Source of the DNA: Liolophura sinensis
Taxonomy: Eukaryota; Mollusca; Polyplacophora; Chitonida; Chitonidae
NCBI RefSeq assembly: GCF_032854445.1
Contig: NC_088305.1
Span: 2,797,001 to 2,861,000, forward strand
DNA: 64,000 bases
Direction: 5' to 3'
The notes below the pieces were generated by a model. That model was not told where the DNA came from. It made no database searches and saw only the letters and a list, made by a program, of their open reading frames with translations. Both the position numbers and the translations under genes were made by a program. The number at the start of each line of letters is the position of its first letter. The first letter of the stretch is position 1. Positions 22,116 through 33,570 of the stretch are shown here, piece by piece.

Positions 22116-22675
22116 CAGTTACAGTTTTATTCTAAATGCTTAAAAGTAGATGTAGTTTAAAAGTAGATAATTTTGTTAAACTCTTGAAGTCTGAATGACC
22201 TATCTCACCACGTGAACGGGTTCTACACTCAAAAGCAAAATTTTGAAACCATGGGTTCCCATGAATATTTTCTGACAAAGATAATGGATGAAATACCACA
22301 TTTATTTCTGATCTTATTTGAAGAGCGTAAAACTTAATGTATTAAAAAAAATGAAAAGTGATAATCGAAATATCTCTAACTTATGAAGCCTGTAGAATTA
22401 TTGCACTCAACAACGGCTTATCGTACCTCATGGGTAGCGCTGTCTCTAGTTATTTTAATTTAATTGGATTTCTTTTTTCCATTTTATCTCTTATGATTAA
22501 TTTCAATAAATCAATGCAAAGCCAGTGATAAATAATGTAATAATTCTATCCTTGATAACACTAGTCACTCATCCCATATAAATGTACCGAGCTTAATGTG
22601 ATAACAGATATGCCTTATGGTCGTATAGCTTTATTTCAAATCCAACAGACTTCCTTGATCTTATCTGTGAAACCG
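22116..22675. other. Unassigned AT-rich sequence
   Basis: No gene or repeat family was recognised. Confidence 0.5.
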
Positions 22676-22909
22676 GATGCGGCTCAGTGTTAACGTGCGC
22701 AAGTCCCAGCCCGTGCGTCAAACGGCGAGGTTTGAGCCCGATTCTCTCCTGTTGTAGGTGAGAATGTCTCCCAGCAAGCTGCGGGTGGTCGTGGGTTTTC
22801 CTTGGGTTTTCTCCGTTTTTTTCTCTCACCAAAATGCTGGCCACCGTCGTATAAGTGAAATATTCCTGAGTACGGCATAAAGCATCAATCAAATAAGTAA
22901 CTAAATAAA
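22676..22909 (+). mobile_element. S1-group SINE with altered head
   Basis: The 3' two-thirds is S1: gcgggtggtcgtgggtttt, aaaatgctggccaccgtcg, tataagtgaaatattcctg, agtacggcataaagcatc and the tail. The head differs from the cctccgtggctcag type (ggctcagtgttaacgtgc) but keeps a B-box-like word (gaggtttgagccc). Confidence 0.85.
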
Positions 22910-24239
22910 TCCCAACCATGGACTGAGAATTGTTAGATTCTCATGCGGCCAGTGTACCAGGTGTTTTTGTGTCAATAAGCGATCGTTGGCGCTCGTGAGG
23001 CTATTCAAGCCGTCGCCGAACACCACTCCTCTTCCACCAACATGACGATTAATTCTATACACGAGGAAATGATCGTCATTAGCTTCCCAATATTTTACCA
23101 GTAACACCCCCGTTTCCTTTATCCGTTATTTCCTTGGCTTACATATTTGCTTTTTATTTGGAATTTACCACCATACATAGCATTAGTATGGAGCCTCAAT
23201 GTAAGAGTCTGGCCCCATGAAGCGCTGTCACATAGTTTGTGTGACCTTTTGTTTGGTGACAGTTGATAAAAAATGGGCGGTAGGTTCTACAACTTATGTA
23301 TCTATCTCCTTGCAAAATGTATTTACAAAGGGAATTTGTAATACAACAGTATAGTGGAAATAAATCATGCGAGAAAATGTTACCAGGAAAGTAGGTAGGA
23401 AAAGAAGAGAAAGGAATAACTGGTAGTGTGAAGTAAATTTGCAGCCGAATGAAATAAAACACACTGTAACTTATTGAATCGGTTGCCCTTTTGCCAAAAG
23501 AATTATGTATATCCACCATATTATTTAATGTGTGAAAAAACTTTGCTTTCAGTATTACTATAAATCGATTTATAGACACATGTATGTCATGATGCCACAT
23601 TCGCTTAGTCGGCAGCTACACGCACGTAAACTATCTGAGTTCGTCGAATTTTGATGAATTTTGATCACTTGACAGAAGAAGTAAATGTGTCCAAATCCCA
23701 AAGCAGTTTGTTTAAAAGCTTTTACAAGGTTCGATCTGTCCGAGCTAAACAGGCTTTGGATACGTCAAAAACGTCAACAAATTGTAATTATTTGCTGATA
23801 AGATTGTCGACGCTTCACAGGTTTAGGCGCACTGGGTTTTCCAAACACGATTAGATTAAAAATCGGGTTGTGTTTCATAAGCTGTCCAGATTGGTTTTTA
23901 GGATACTCGTGTGGATTCAGTGTGGTAATGACTTCTGGGCTACGGTAAAAATAATAACAGCGACGAAGTACAAGAATTGCTGTTATTCTTGCTGGGGGGC
24001 TAACGTGGCCTTATGATTCTGTACAGCGCTGCAGCCATCTGTGCACTAAGTCGTCCTCGCTATAGAAAGTTCAGGTTATTCCTTCACGCCCTACCATAGT
24101 TTATCATACTTCAATTTTATATTCGTGTGTTGCACTAAGGGAATTTGAATCTTTTTGATTCGCAGATCGTAAATTAGGCAACCTTCGTATGTTGGTAGAT
24201 CTAACTGGATTTATAACCCATATGTCACATACATACGTT
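22910..24239. other. Unassigned non-coding sequence
   Basis: No gene or known repeat was seen. The longest open frame (23196-23600, minus, 134 codons) has no recognisable domain and an AT-driven composition rich in Phe, Ile, Tyr and Ser, so it is left uncalled. Confidence 0.5.
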
Positions 24240-24586
24240 TTAAATTATCCTTCCGGAGCGGTAGATCCAGGGTCAATCCCGGATCGAATCACACATAAGA
24301 CCCTAAAAGAGGAAGTTGTAACTCCCACGCCTGTTGTTCAGCTTGAAGGGAATAGTGTAATGACTGGTTGACCCGTATCTGTATATTGGTTCGGGAGGTG
24401 CCGCTTACTTGCCTTCGGTAAGTGGTCGCAGAGAAGCAGCACGAGATAAAAGAGCGGTGGAATTCCGTCCTGCAACAAGGAGGCACATTACATGCACCCT
24501 AAGGACTCCTTCGTCGTCATATGACTGAAAAAATTTTAAGTAGAACGTTAAACCCCAAGCACTCACTCACTCACTTAAATTATCCT
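24240..24586 (+). mobile_element. S3 SINE, full length with a perfect 12 bp duplication
   Basis: The element spans about 24252-24574. It starts tccggagcggtagatcca with a B-box-like gggtcaatccc, continues through gaccctaaaagaggaagttg, gcttacttgccttcggtaag and catatgactgaaaaaatttt, and ends cgttaaaccccaagc plus (actc)3. Both flanks carry ttaaattatcct (24240-24251 and 24575-24586) without a mismatch, which marks a fairly young insertion. Its last 90 bp or so match the S2 tail but the head and body differ. Confidence 0.93.
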
Positions 24587-26714
24587 GGTAGAAATAAGTG
24601 TCACGTTTAAAACTAGAACGAATTTACCAGAAAATTTTCTATTTTCCTGTGCGTTACTCTAGGTGTCGTTAAAATACTGAAAATACCAACACAGTTCTTT
24701 GACTTTTCCAACGGATTCCAGGTTATATATCTAAGTCTCATCCTTTGCCTTGCTCAGTTATCTCAAACGCCAATCTCGCTTCAAACGAAGAGCACTTGAC
24801 CACTGGACGCCACGGGTTCGAGTCCAATAAAAGCTGGTTCGGCTAAAGTGTTTATGTATCAGGAGATTTATCAACTAGTTGACGAAGACAGGTGTCTTTC
24901 AACGAGGTTGGTCATATTTTCTTCCGCCTTTAACCTGTCCCATAGGATTTAAGTGGAATACAGGAATGCAGTCCATGAAATTATAAAAAAAAAATCACAC
25001 TTCTCAACGTGAATTTCTTTCAAAATTGTCAAGACTAACTCGAGAACACGATTCTAACTGATAACATGTAAATCTCACTCAACAATACTCTCGTACAGGG
25101 CGTAGGTCTCATATCCGCAAAGAAAATCAAAGAAAGAAATGCCCCAGAATAATAATTTATATACTTCTTTAGTCAGATATTAGGTCACCGTTAAGGAATA
25201 GCGGTACAACGAAGAATTCTTAATTTCCAAAAGCCTACAAGTTGTCCAGCCATATTCAGATAATCATCTGATATTCGTCCGTCTCAATTTTCAACAACAG
25301 TGCAAACAATGAAGAAGATGCATTCTCAGACAAAATCAATATCTATATGCTAACGATAAGAGTAAAATATTGTCAGTCTGCGACTTTACCATTGAATCTT
25401 TCCGAGATCAATATATCGGCAGCAATGCTCGGACAAGGATTTGATTGGTTGACCCAGCAGACTGAGCACTGTCATCTTTAGCGGATCAGTGTGTAATAAA
25501 CCAGTTGTTAGGGGACTTAGTGAAGTGGACACACCTCTTTCGACTGTCAGAGACGGCCGTAAAACTGCTGGCTCCTTCGGGCCATTTTTATCTTTCTGTT
25601 ATAATTACGGATGACAACAACCCTTGGGGGAAGTCATTGAAATTCTTTGCTACGTTCCGTTTGGTCGTGATGTCCTCAAGGCACGAGATTAGGCATGCGA
25701 GGTTAGGCAGAATTGCGTTATGCGACGTAATTACTCTCACAGGAATCGGGATTATGCGGCGCGGTTGTTATAAAAGTGGTACTGGAGATTACCGCCTCTG
25801 GGCTAATACTAGTCATCTTGTGTGTACCCAGACACTGACCAGCCTCTCTCCCTGGTACAGTCGCACTTCCCTACCCAGAAAAGATTTTCCCAGATACTAA
25901 CATGCCATTATTTCTCAATGATCAGATGTGGACTTATATTAACACGCCAATGAATACACATTGCTAAAACAAACCGTCCAGAAAAGCATAGATAGCCCGT
26001 ATAAACTGTGGCACCAATAACAAGTAGCCACGGGTATATAAGACCAACGAAGTCTGTTAAAAAGAGACTCGTATCAGCTTTAATGAACACTGTTGTACGT
26101 GATCCTTTATTATTCTTAGCTTGATTTAAAGATGGAGTTTTCCGATGCTGTTGATTATGTTGGGTACAAAATTAGCAACGATATATTGTTTTCATTATTT
26201 ATAGAACGGTCAACATGGTCGTACAGTAAAACAAATAGCACTTTGAACTGCCTTCCATACACTTTTTAATTAAAGCGGCAAATGGTTCGCGTGTGTAATT
26301 CGGCCTCTCTACATCTCACTTATATGAGCAGGTGAATACTTAAGCGGCCCAATTAAACTAATAAAGCTGCCTTAGCAACGGTTGGGTTCAGTGTGTTAAA
26401 GCCAAATGGAAATGTATTTAAATATTTCATATTTCAGAACTATCGTTGGTCAAAGTAGCCAAAACATCAAACAGTCGACTTGGGCGATCGTTCATCAGGT
26501 TGGACAACTGAAGCAATATGATTGGCCAAAATTAAAACAAAGTCACGTTCAAGCATCTTTATTGTAAACATATAATGTTCATTTTTGAAACTCACTACAA
26601 CCCTTTGTATGAAGACGTAGTATTTTCAGAATGCTTTACAATGAATTTTCAAAACTGTAGTGCCAAAAGGAAGTTTCCACACTGTACTTCGTTAAAGGTG
26701 TATCGAGAACATCA
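24587..26714. other. Unassigned non-coding sequence
   Basis: No recognised gene or repeat. A tRNA-like B-box word (gggttcgagtcc) lies at about 24833 without a convincing cloverleaf. The 131-codon open frame at 25505-25900 resembles no family known to me. Confidence 0.5.
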
Positions 26715-27055
26715 CGCGTTAAGGTAGTTTCAAGATTGTGCAGTACGTTATAACCAGTGAAGTACGGCCTCCTGTCAGTTTGACTCAGGTAGTACCATTG
26801 TGCCTTAAATGGTGTGATTAACGGAGTTCCAAACCCCCTGTTGTACCATAAATAAATTTGAGAGCGTTAAGGCAGATTCATGACCGTAAAGAGCGTAAGG
26901 CACTTTCAAGATAGTACTGATTTGAGGCTGTTTCAAGACAGTTATGTGTAAAAGCAGTTTCAAGACCGTGCAGCGAGTTAAGGCGAGTTCAAGACCTTAC
27001 AGCGAGTAAAGGCAAGTTTAAGACCGCACAGGTAGTTTCAAGATAGGAGCATGTT
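26715..27055. repeat. Degenerate minisatellite of about 30 bp carrying a family A scrap
   Basis: Loose repeats of gttaaggcagtttcaagacc recur across the stretch with variable spacers. At about 26745-26795 inverted family A words (accagtgaagtacggcctc, ctgtcagtttgactcagg) interrupt them. Age and divergence make the unit boundaries uncertain. Confidence 0.6.
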
Positions 27056-27163
27056 AACTTCTTGTTAAGTTCTGACGGAAAATTTGTTCAGTAATCTTTG
27101 TAAAGGTTGTGCTCGGGAGAACTTCGTTATAAAGCGTGTGTATGGATCATGAATGTAGCAACC

Positions 27164-27699
27164 GCATTACAGTCCCTGGCAGTCAGCAGAGAACAAATAT
27201 GACGGCTAATACTTAGCTGTATTACAGTCCCTGTCTCAGCAACTATCAGCGTAGAACAAATATGACGGCTAATACTTAGCTGTATTACAGTCCATGTCTC
27301 AGCAACTGTCAGCGGAGAACAAATATGACGGCTAATACTTAGCTGTATTACAGTCCATGTCTCAGCAACTGTCAGCGGAGAACAAATATGACGGCTAATA
27401 CTTAGCTGTATTACAGTCCCTGTCTCAGCAACTGTCAGCGGAGAACAAATATGACGGCTAATACTTAGCTGTATTACAGTCCCTGTCTCAGCAACTGTCA
27501 GCGGAGAACAAATATGACGGCTAATACTTAGCTGTATTACAGTCCCTGTCTCAGCCACTGTCAGCGGAGAACAAATATGACGGCAAATACTTAGCTGTAT
27601 TACAGTCCCTGTCTCAACAACTATCAGCGTAGAACAAATATGACGGCTAATACTTAGCTGTATTACAGTCCCTGTCTCAGCCACTGTCAGCGGAGAACA
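27164..27699. repeat. 63 bp tandem array (about 8.5 copies)
   Basis: Units read gtctcagcaactgtcagcgg, agaacaaatatgacggctaa, tacttagctgtattacagtc, ccc or cca; period 63 bp. Copies are nearly identical, with recurring variants (actatcagcgtag, agccactg). The period equals 21 codons, so the minus strand stays open for 185 codons. No homology to families A/B or the SINEs was found. Confidence 0.94.
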
Positions 27700-28057
27700 G
27701 TTAATACTTAATGAGCTTATAAATGAATTACCTGTACATAAGGCTCTCCTTATCTGGATAGGATGAAAAGATTGACCGCAGATATTTCCAGCAGAATTTC
27801 AGATAATTATAAATAAATTACCTGTTAAACGTACCATGCTTTCATTATGTAGTGACCTTCCCGACGTTGATGAAAATCAGCTGTAATCTTAGATGATCAT
27901 TTTCCTGCAATATTTCACACAATTCTGAACCTTGCACACGTCCCCAGATTCCTCAGAGACCCAAAGTCTCCAATTCTTCGATGTTCGGATAACCTATTGA
28001 CTTTTTTGTAATTAATGACACTGTCTTAAACTTTAAGTTTCGCATTTAACACTGAAC
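27700..28057. other. Unassigned spacer
   Basis: No gene or repeat family was recognised. Confidence 0.5.
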
Positions 28058-28321
28058 AGATCACGAGGAGTGACTCCACTTATAAGAGTTACATCTGACC
28101 AGTTTTTATTGAGTGTTAATATTTCAGTACTGTTCAGATATATTCCAACTCAATTAAAAGTGTTAAATTTTTTCAATTCTGTTTTAAGTGTTGGTTTTAG
28201 ATGTTGTTTAACCAACTCTTTTTGGAGTTGGAATGTGAACACTTTGGAGAGTGTTCAAACATTAACACTTTATAAGAGTGGTCAGATAACTCTTGTAAGT
28301 GCAGTCACTTCTCGTGACCTT
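28058..28321. mobile_element. Non-autonomous element with terminal inverted repeats (MITE-like)
   Basis: The left end (28059 on: gatcacgaggagtgactcc, acttataagagttacatc) is matched at the right end, read on minus from 28320 (ggtcacgagaagtgactgc, acttacaagagttatctg). The arms are about 42 bp with four substitutions and a 2 bp gap. The interior also has inverted words (gagtgttaat and gttaacact-like; ccaactcaattaaaag). The 84-codon open frame inside is not credible. No target-site duplication could be confirmed, so the superfamily is unknown. Confidence 0.8.
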
Positions 28322-28364
28322 TAAAGTGGCAAATGGAAAACTTCAGTTTTAAGAGTGCACTATT

Positions 28365-28445
28365 CCCTGTTCAAGGCCGGGATTAAAGCCCAATTTTGCC
28401 TGCCTCGGGGTTAGGACTCATTTTACCACTGAGTCACGTGTCGCT
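28365..28445 (-). other. tRNA-like remnant
   Basis: On the minus strand an A-box-like word (tgactcagtggtaaaatg) is followed about 35 bp later by a B-box-like gggctttaatccc. This resembles an isolated SINE head or tRNA pseudogene. No paired acceptor stem was established. Confidence 0.4.
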
Positions 28446-31044
28446 CTTCTGGCAATAAACTGATCAATCGACGTAAACAGTAAATCATATTACCATTTTA
28501 TCAATCCCATTTATTGTAACTGCGTATTTTAGTTTGAACTCATCGTCATAACTTTGTTATTCAGCAGATGTGACCGTATATTCTCAACTCTCATTGCATA
28601 AATGTTTCAACGTCATTTTCATTCCCGTTTGAGACGATTGGAAAGGATAAAAAGTTATTTATAAGAGCTATTCATCAAGGCAATAAAAAGTTTTCACGCA
28701 ACTTCTTCTATTTTTCTGGGTACTTTGACATTTTCTTGGCGCCTGTTGGCAGTTTTTTGGGAATCCATGGCTCTGTTTTCTCATTACATTTACCTCGGCT
28801 GTCAGATTACTGCGAAGTCTGCGAGCGATGAACTGGCCGGCATTTCTCGTAGGTTTAGACCAAAAGCTCATTTAGCGCATCTCACGACCGTATCCTCATA
28901 AAAACCAGCAAACAGAACTAAATATTTATCCACTTGTTCTAAAAACATCGTCAATAGTGACCCAACGATACCCTAGGAAAGAAATCAATTCTTCTACACA
29001 CTTAGTTAAAGTCCAAATTTGCCTTCCTTGGATCAAGATCAATAGAAGCTTGTGGTGACAAAAGCTGCCAGCTATTGGTCGCCATTTGTAGTCATGCGCG
29101 TCTGCGTGAAGACAGGAGAGATACCTCATACCTCATACCCGCCAGGTGATTGGTTACAACAATACCATTAGCCACGCCACGCCCCGAACAACGCATCGAC
29201 CTCAGTATTTATCAATTAAACGAGTCATTCTAACCAGCTCCGGAATACTATTCTTCCGGCGTGCAAGGGCGAGGGCACTAGTTTGCAAACCACCTTATTC
29301 CCCGTATTGCCAGGATCACACGCTGTCTTCCCGAGGAGAGACAACACAGCGATCGATGACTGCAACACCCTGGAGCGTAAAGGTGTCTCCTTAAAGAAAG
29401 TCAAACGGCATTATTTGGTCATTCTTTATTAGCAGCTAACCAGGACGCGTCACAGCGAGGCCACAACAAACGGATTCGATTTATGAGGTGCCCTCAGTTT
29501 TAATACAGTCTTTTACGAAGTTGTTATAGTTTTACTGAATTGGAAAAGAGAAAAGACCAACGGCGTTATGAAAAGTATCCCTCGGGTAAAGCCAACAACT
29601 GGATCATATGACACTGTAATTGGATTAAAGATGAAATGGCTAAGCTACTGGTGCGATGTAGTATAGCACACAGAGCTACAGACAGCGTTTAATCGTTGAC
29701 GAACCTGATGGCCGAATATGCATCACAAAGATCAAACCCTCTGATGTCACCTGATATATCGGCTTAAATTCTCCTTTCAGAGATCGTTGTGAAGATTCAC
29801 AAGTCAAGACTGTTCCGAATATCGTCAGAATCATCTGTCTCAAAGCATCCTTCAAGACTCTCTGTTGATGCTCTTCAATACTTAGCGCTGGATTTCAAAA
29901 TACGCGCAAATACACGTGGCGTGGCTGAATATGCTTGCTAGTCCGGTGGTTAGAGGGTGGTGAACGGGAGTTACCGATGGAATTTCTGCTGAACTGCTGA
30001 ATTGTTGATAATCATCTTTTTAAACAAAAGATCAGATTAATCCTTATAAATGTCACTATGGTGTGCGGGCTGTAGAGTATTTTTGTCATCCGTTGGCGTT
30101 TAGAATATGGTGCGAACAAATGCCGTTAGAATAGCAGGGACCCAGCAAAGCTAAAACAGGACTACCTTGTATGTGTTCGTTGGTAAATCCTGACGTTTTT
30201 TAACATATTTCCATGTACATTGAATGTCTCCTTGGACACTAGAAACTGCCTTAATGCTGATTGCTGTGCTTTAGTGTCAAATGGACTTGCGCGGAACTGC
30301 TCTTGAGAACGTCATAGCCTAGCGCTAAGCCGATCGGTCTCCTGTGGTAGTCAGAATCTCTGGACCCACCTGGCCAATGCAGGCTCAGTAGCACAGAGGG
30401 ATGAGAGATGCCGTAGTCGCCAGTTGCCTGTTCGGTTATGCTCTCCTGTGAGTCTATGCCATACTTGCCGACAGTAACCTGATCAATCAAGATGAACTTT
30501 TCGGCGTTTCCCCGTCCGTCCGAAGTAGAGCGCGAAGAGTGTTACCGTAAGCTTCCTAGGAGTCCAGATTTAAAGAGTGAGTACATTTGCACTTACCTTT
30601 TTATCCCTAAGCCCATCGTCATGTATCACAGCGAAGGTCCCCTCCCAGCCACCGCAAGTATTTGAACAGGCTTCCGGCTGTTTAAAGTTGGCGACACCCC
30701 CTAGAGAATTGTATATCAAATTCCTAAACCCTAAATAGTCCACACTTTTCTAATGTTTTTAAATTGAAAGTCCCCTTGGAAATAAAACTGCATATTTCTA
30801 CTCAAAATTTGCTCTTCTGATAGCGGTTTTTAGTACAATGTTGCTATTGAAATTAATATTATTCTCAACGATTCAATTTTGAAATGCTTCAATTTGCAAA
30901 TGACCCAAAGCGAACAGCATTACATTACAGATTCCCATGCATTAACTGTTTCGAAGCTCGTCACTCGAGTTCTGGATTGTCAGTGGAATGTTTAGAGACG
31001 TATTTTTGTTAATAAAAAGACCTGCACACAGAAGTTTCAGAAGG
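28446..31044. other. Unassigned non-coding sequence
   Basis: No gene or known repeat was recognised in 2.6 kb. On the minus strand an isolated splice-donor-like word (aaaaaggtaagtgc, about 30588-30601) follows a short open frame, but nothing else supports an exon. This is the least repeat-dense stretch of the window, so distant exons here cannot be excluded by eye. Confidence 0.45.
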
Positions 31045-31165
31045 CTTTGTCGCTATCACACACCCCTTGCTGCTCGGGTTTTACTCTGTTTGCTGTAAGT
31101 CTTTGACCATTTGCCAGCTATCACACTGTTATCGCTGCTCTGGTTTTACTATCTATGATACTATT
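31045..31165 (+). mobile_element. Family A right-end segment present twice in tandem
   Basis: Two partial units of the A right end lie head to tail: gtcgctatcacac with cgggttttactctg, then gaccatttgccagctatcac with cgctgctctggttttac. The same segment makes up the 50 bp array at 37.7 kb. Confidence 0.75.
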
Positions 31166-31318
31166 GCATTGTAATATACCAGTAGCCACCCTTCTAATTT
31201 ATATTTTATCTGTGGTAGATTGTTTTGTGTGGTACTTTAGCGGCTGAAAATATTCCAGATCCAGGCATCCTCGTTACTTTGCCTTATAGGCACAACTTTC
31301 AGCTAGGTTAAAATTCTA

Positions 31319-31556
31319 GACCAGTGACGTCTAATGCATCTATGTTGCAATTAGCATCACTTCATTCTACCTATTTCTACTTAAGCCCTGGCACTAGGGG
31401 TCTTGTCATTGCCTGCCATTTAAGAATTTACTCGAACAGTTAGAAAAAAAAGCAAATTTTCAAGAAGCCGGATTTCACCTGTTATGAGGAAACCATTTAT
31501 TACTGCAACGCTGTCATAGCTGCTCTGGTTTACTTGTTATGCATTAGTCTGTTACA
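31319..31556 (+). mobile_element. Family A dispersed repeat, diverged
   Basis: Words include gaccagtgacgtctaatgc, ctatttctacttaagccc, ctcgaacagttag, cggatttcacctgttatg and cgctgtcatagctgctctgg. Spans most of the consensus with many substitutions. Confidence 0.75.
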
Positions 31557-32066
31557 TTCAAAACTACGATGATCTAATGAGTCATTGCCAGTGCGGGCTT
31601 ACGGGGAAGGGAATAGTTGTATTAAAAGCTTATCTCAAGGGAAAGTAAAGAACTCTTTCTGCAATCGCTGCGTGCTTTCGATCCGCGCCCTCGTTACAAT
31701 TATCCTGTCCCACTATCCATCTCGAAGCGTATCACCCTAAGTACGAACCACATAGTCTCATGTACATGTGAGTTAATGCAATTTCTTTTATGGGCTCTTA
31801 TAAAAAGCCATTTCAACTCTACAGTTATGAGGAATTTATGCTTGTGCTTTTTGCCAGCGTCAGTGTATGTTAAGTGCACAGCTCCCAGCGCATTCAAATT
31901 GTTATACATCAACACAAGAATAGATTGATTTTCCGTCAAGTGTTATAGCAACCAGTGTACTGTATGTGCCCATGTGATTATTTATGATTTTGATTTTTGT
32001 TTTTTTTTTTAATTTTTCATGTATTCAGAAAGTAACAGTTTGTCAACACAATAACAAAAAACTTTA

Positions 32067-32105
<39 letters not shown>

Positions 32106-33399
32106 CATAAAAATAGGTACGTGAAGAGTTATTGCAAAGTTTTATTTGTGTGGTGTGTATATAAATAAAAGATTATCGTTTCACTCCATCTTAGCAATAT
32201 TTCTGGAATATCGAATAACAAAATATGATAAAATCACAAACTGTATAGTAAGCGAACAAAGGAAACACTAAAAAAAAAGTCAGATTAAAAGACAGATAAT
32301 TTCAAGTAAGCACAGCAAATAAAATTTGACAGGCTATATTTTATGACTCTTCTAAATATCAAAACCGACCAAGCTTTATAATAATTGTTCGTGGTATGAA
32401 CCATAGTCCGCTAATATACCAGATGCTAGTCATATTATCAAATTATTTAATCACAAAGTGGCTTATGCAATTCATGAATTGTCCATTATCACTTATAGAA
32501 CAGTAGACCCCAGTGAGGCGCATGTCAAATTAAAACTGCTGGTGATGAAGTATGGAGCGTGTGGCATCGCTGTATTACAGATACGACTCGATCGTTTTAT
32601 TAAAGGCAGGAATAAAGGTAATGGAAGGGTAAATGTAATGTAGTGGAATTTTAAAGGGACGCTGATTGGCTGAAAATTCAGCTAACACAAGGCATGAAAT
32701 GGACAGGCGTATAGCTTACACGAGCCAATCAGAAGCCATTCTGTAGCCGTTTAATATCCCATTCACTTCTAAGGAAAATTGACAAATACACTTATAGAAC
32801 TATCATTTATACACATAATCATGCATCATCATAATGAAATGGCTAGTTACAAATTACTATTCCAAACATCGAAGATTTTAAGCCTGCAAAGACAAGTGTC
32901 ATAAGTGAATTATGACCACTGACTTTTAAAACAATGTAACATTTATTTCAATCATAATCATCTATCTATAATGTAGTGGATGAAGCAGTCGGCAGATTCC
33001 GTTAATGTCATAAAGTTCTGAAATGTTTTGCGACAAAATCCATTACTTAGCCCACAACTCGTGTTCATGTAAATATTTCAAGCATCACATTCCATGTTTT
33101 TGTTAGTCCCTGAATTTTCAGAGCAAAGAGATAAAATGTTGAAGTACCTCTGTCACGTGTCAGAGGTAACTAGCAGCTCAAGTACATGCAGTGTTGGGGC
33201 TAAGGCTTCATCCATGCAGAGTATAAGGATAGGCTGTCGTGTTGTCAAGGCTGTCGCATACATCCACTACTTTGTAATAACCACGTGTCTTATCTATGAC
33301 TGTACATGGACATGCTATCGCCATCTGGTGACATCCCTGTCAGTGCATTATTTAGTATCTCCTGAAGGTTGATGTCTGTTGACTATTCCTGTAAACCGG
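31557..33399. other. Unassigned sequence with a (TA)n microsatellite
   Basis: No gene was recognised. A poly(T) run lies near 31998. A 10 bp inverted pair (ctgattggct 32662-32671, agccaatcag 32723-32732) gives two divergent CCAAT-type words, possibly by chance. Confidence 0.5.
32071..32104. repeat. (TA)n microsatellite
   Basis: About 16 uninterrupted TA dinucleotides. Confidence 0.95.
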
Positions 33400-33570
33400 T
33401 ACATGGTCATTCTCTCATTCATATACCAGGCGTCAATAATCGCATGGTAAATTGCCAAACGACGTTTAATGAAAAAAAACACCAAAGAACTAAGCAAGTG
33501 TATGAAGAACGAAGTTAGGAGGGAATCATGCAAAAAGAAGCAGTCAACTGTTCAGTTATGGGAGAGAGGC
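33400..33570 (-). mobile_element. Family B fragment
   Basis: Inverted B landmarks: aattgccaaacgacgttta, caccaaagaactaagcaag, aggagggaatcatgcaaaaa and gaagcagtcaactgttcag. The left end of the family is missing. Confidence 0.65.

Noticed and set aside
21162-22160. 332-residue repeat protein
   Set aside because: The unit matches a non-coding dispersed repeat in antisense, and 75 bp keeps frame by arithmetic. Kept only as a finding for checking.
23196-23600. 134-codon open frame on minus
   Set aside because: Composition reflects AT-rich DNA; no recognised domain.
25505-25900. 131-codon open frame on plus
   Set aside because: No recognised domain; length is possible by chance in 64 kb.
27127-27684. 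185-residue repeat protein on minus
   Set aside because: 63 bp period keeps frame; no domain or flanking coding sequence.
27164-27699. CRISPR array
   Set aside because: Units are contiguous with no unique spacers, and the DNA is eukaryotic. The same applies to the 32, 48, 50, 75 and 79 bp arrays.
30588-30720. Possible first exon on minus ending in a consensus splice donor
   Set aside because: A single donor-like word after a short frame with weak start context; no acceptor or second exon could be linked.
32662-32732. Paired CCAAT boxes as a bidirectional promoter
   Set aside because: A single 10 bp inverted pair, without TATA, initiator, CpG enrichment or adjacent exons.
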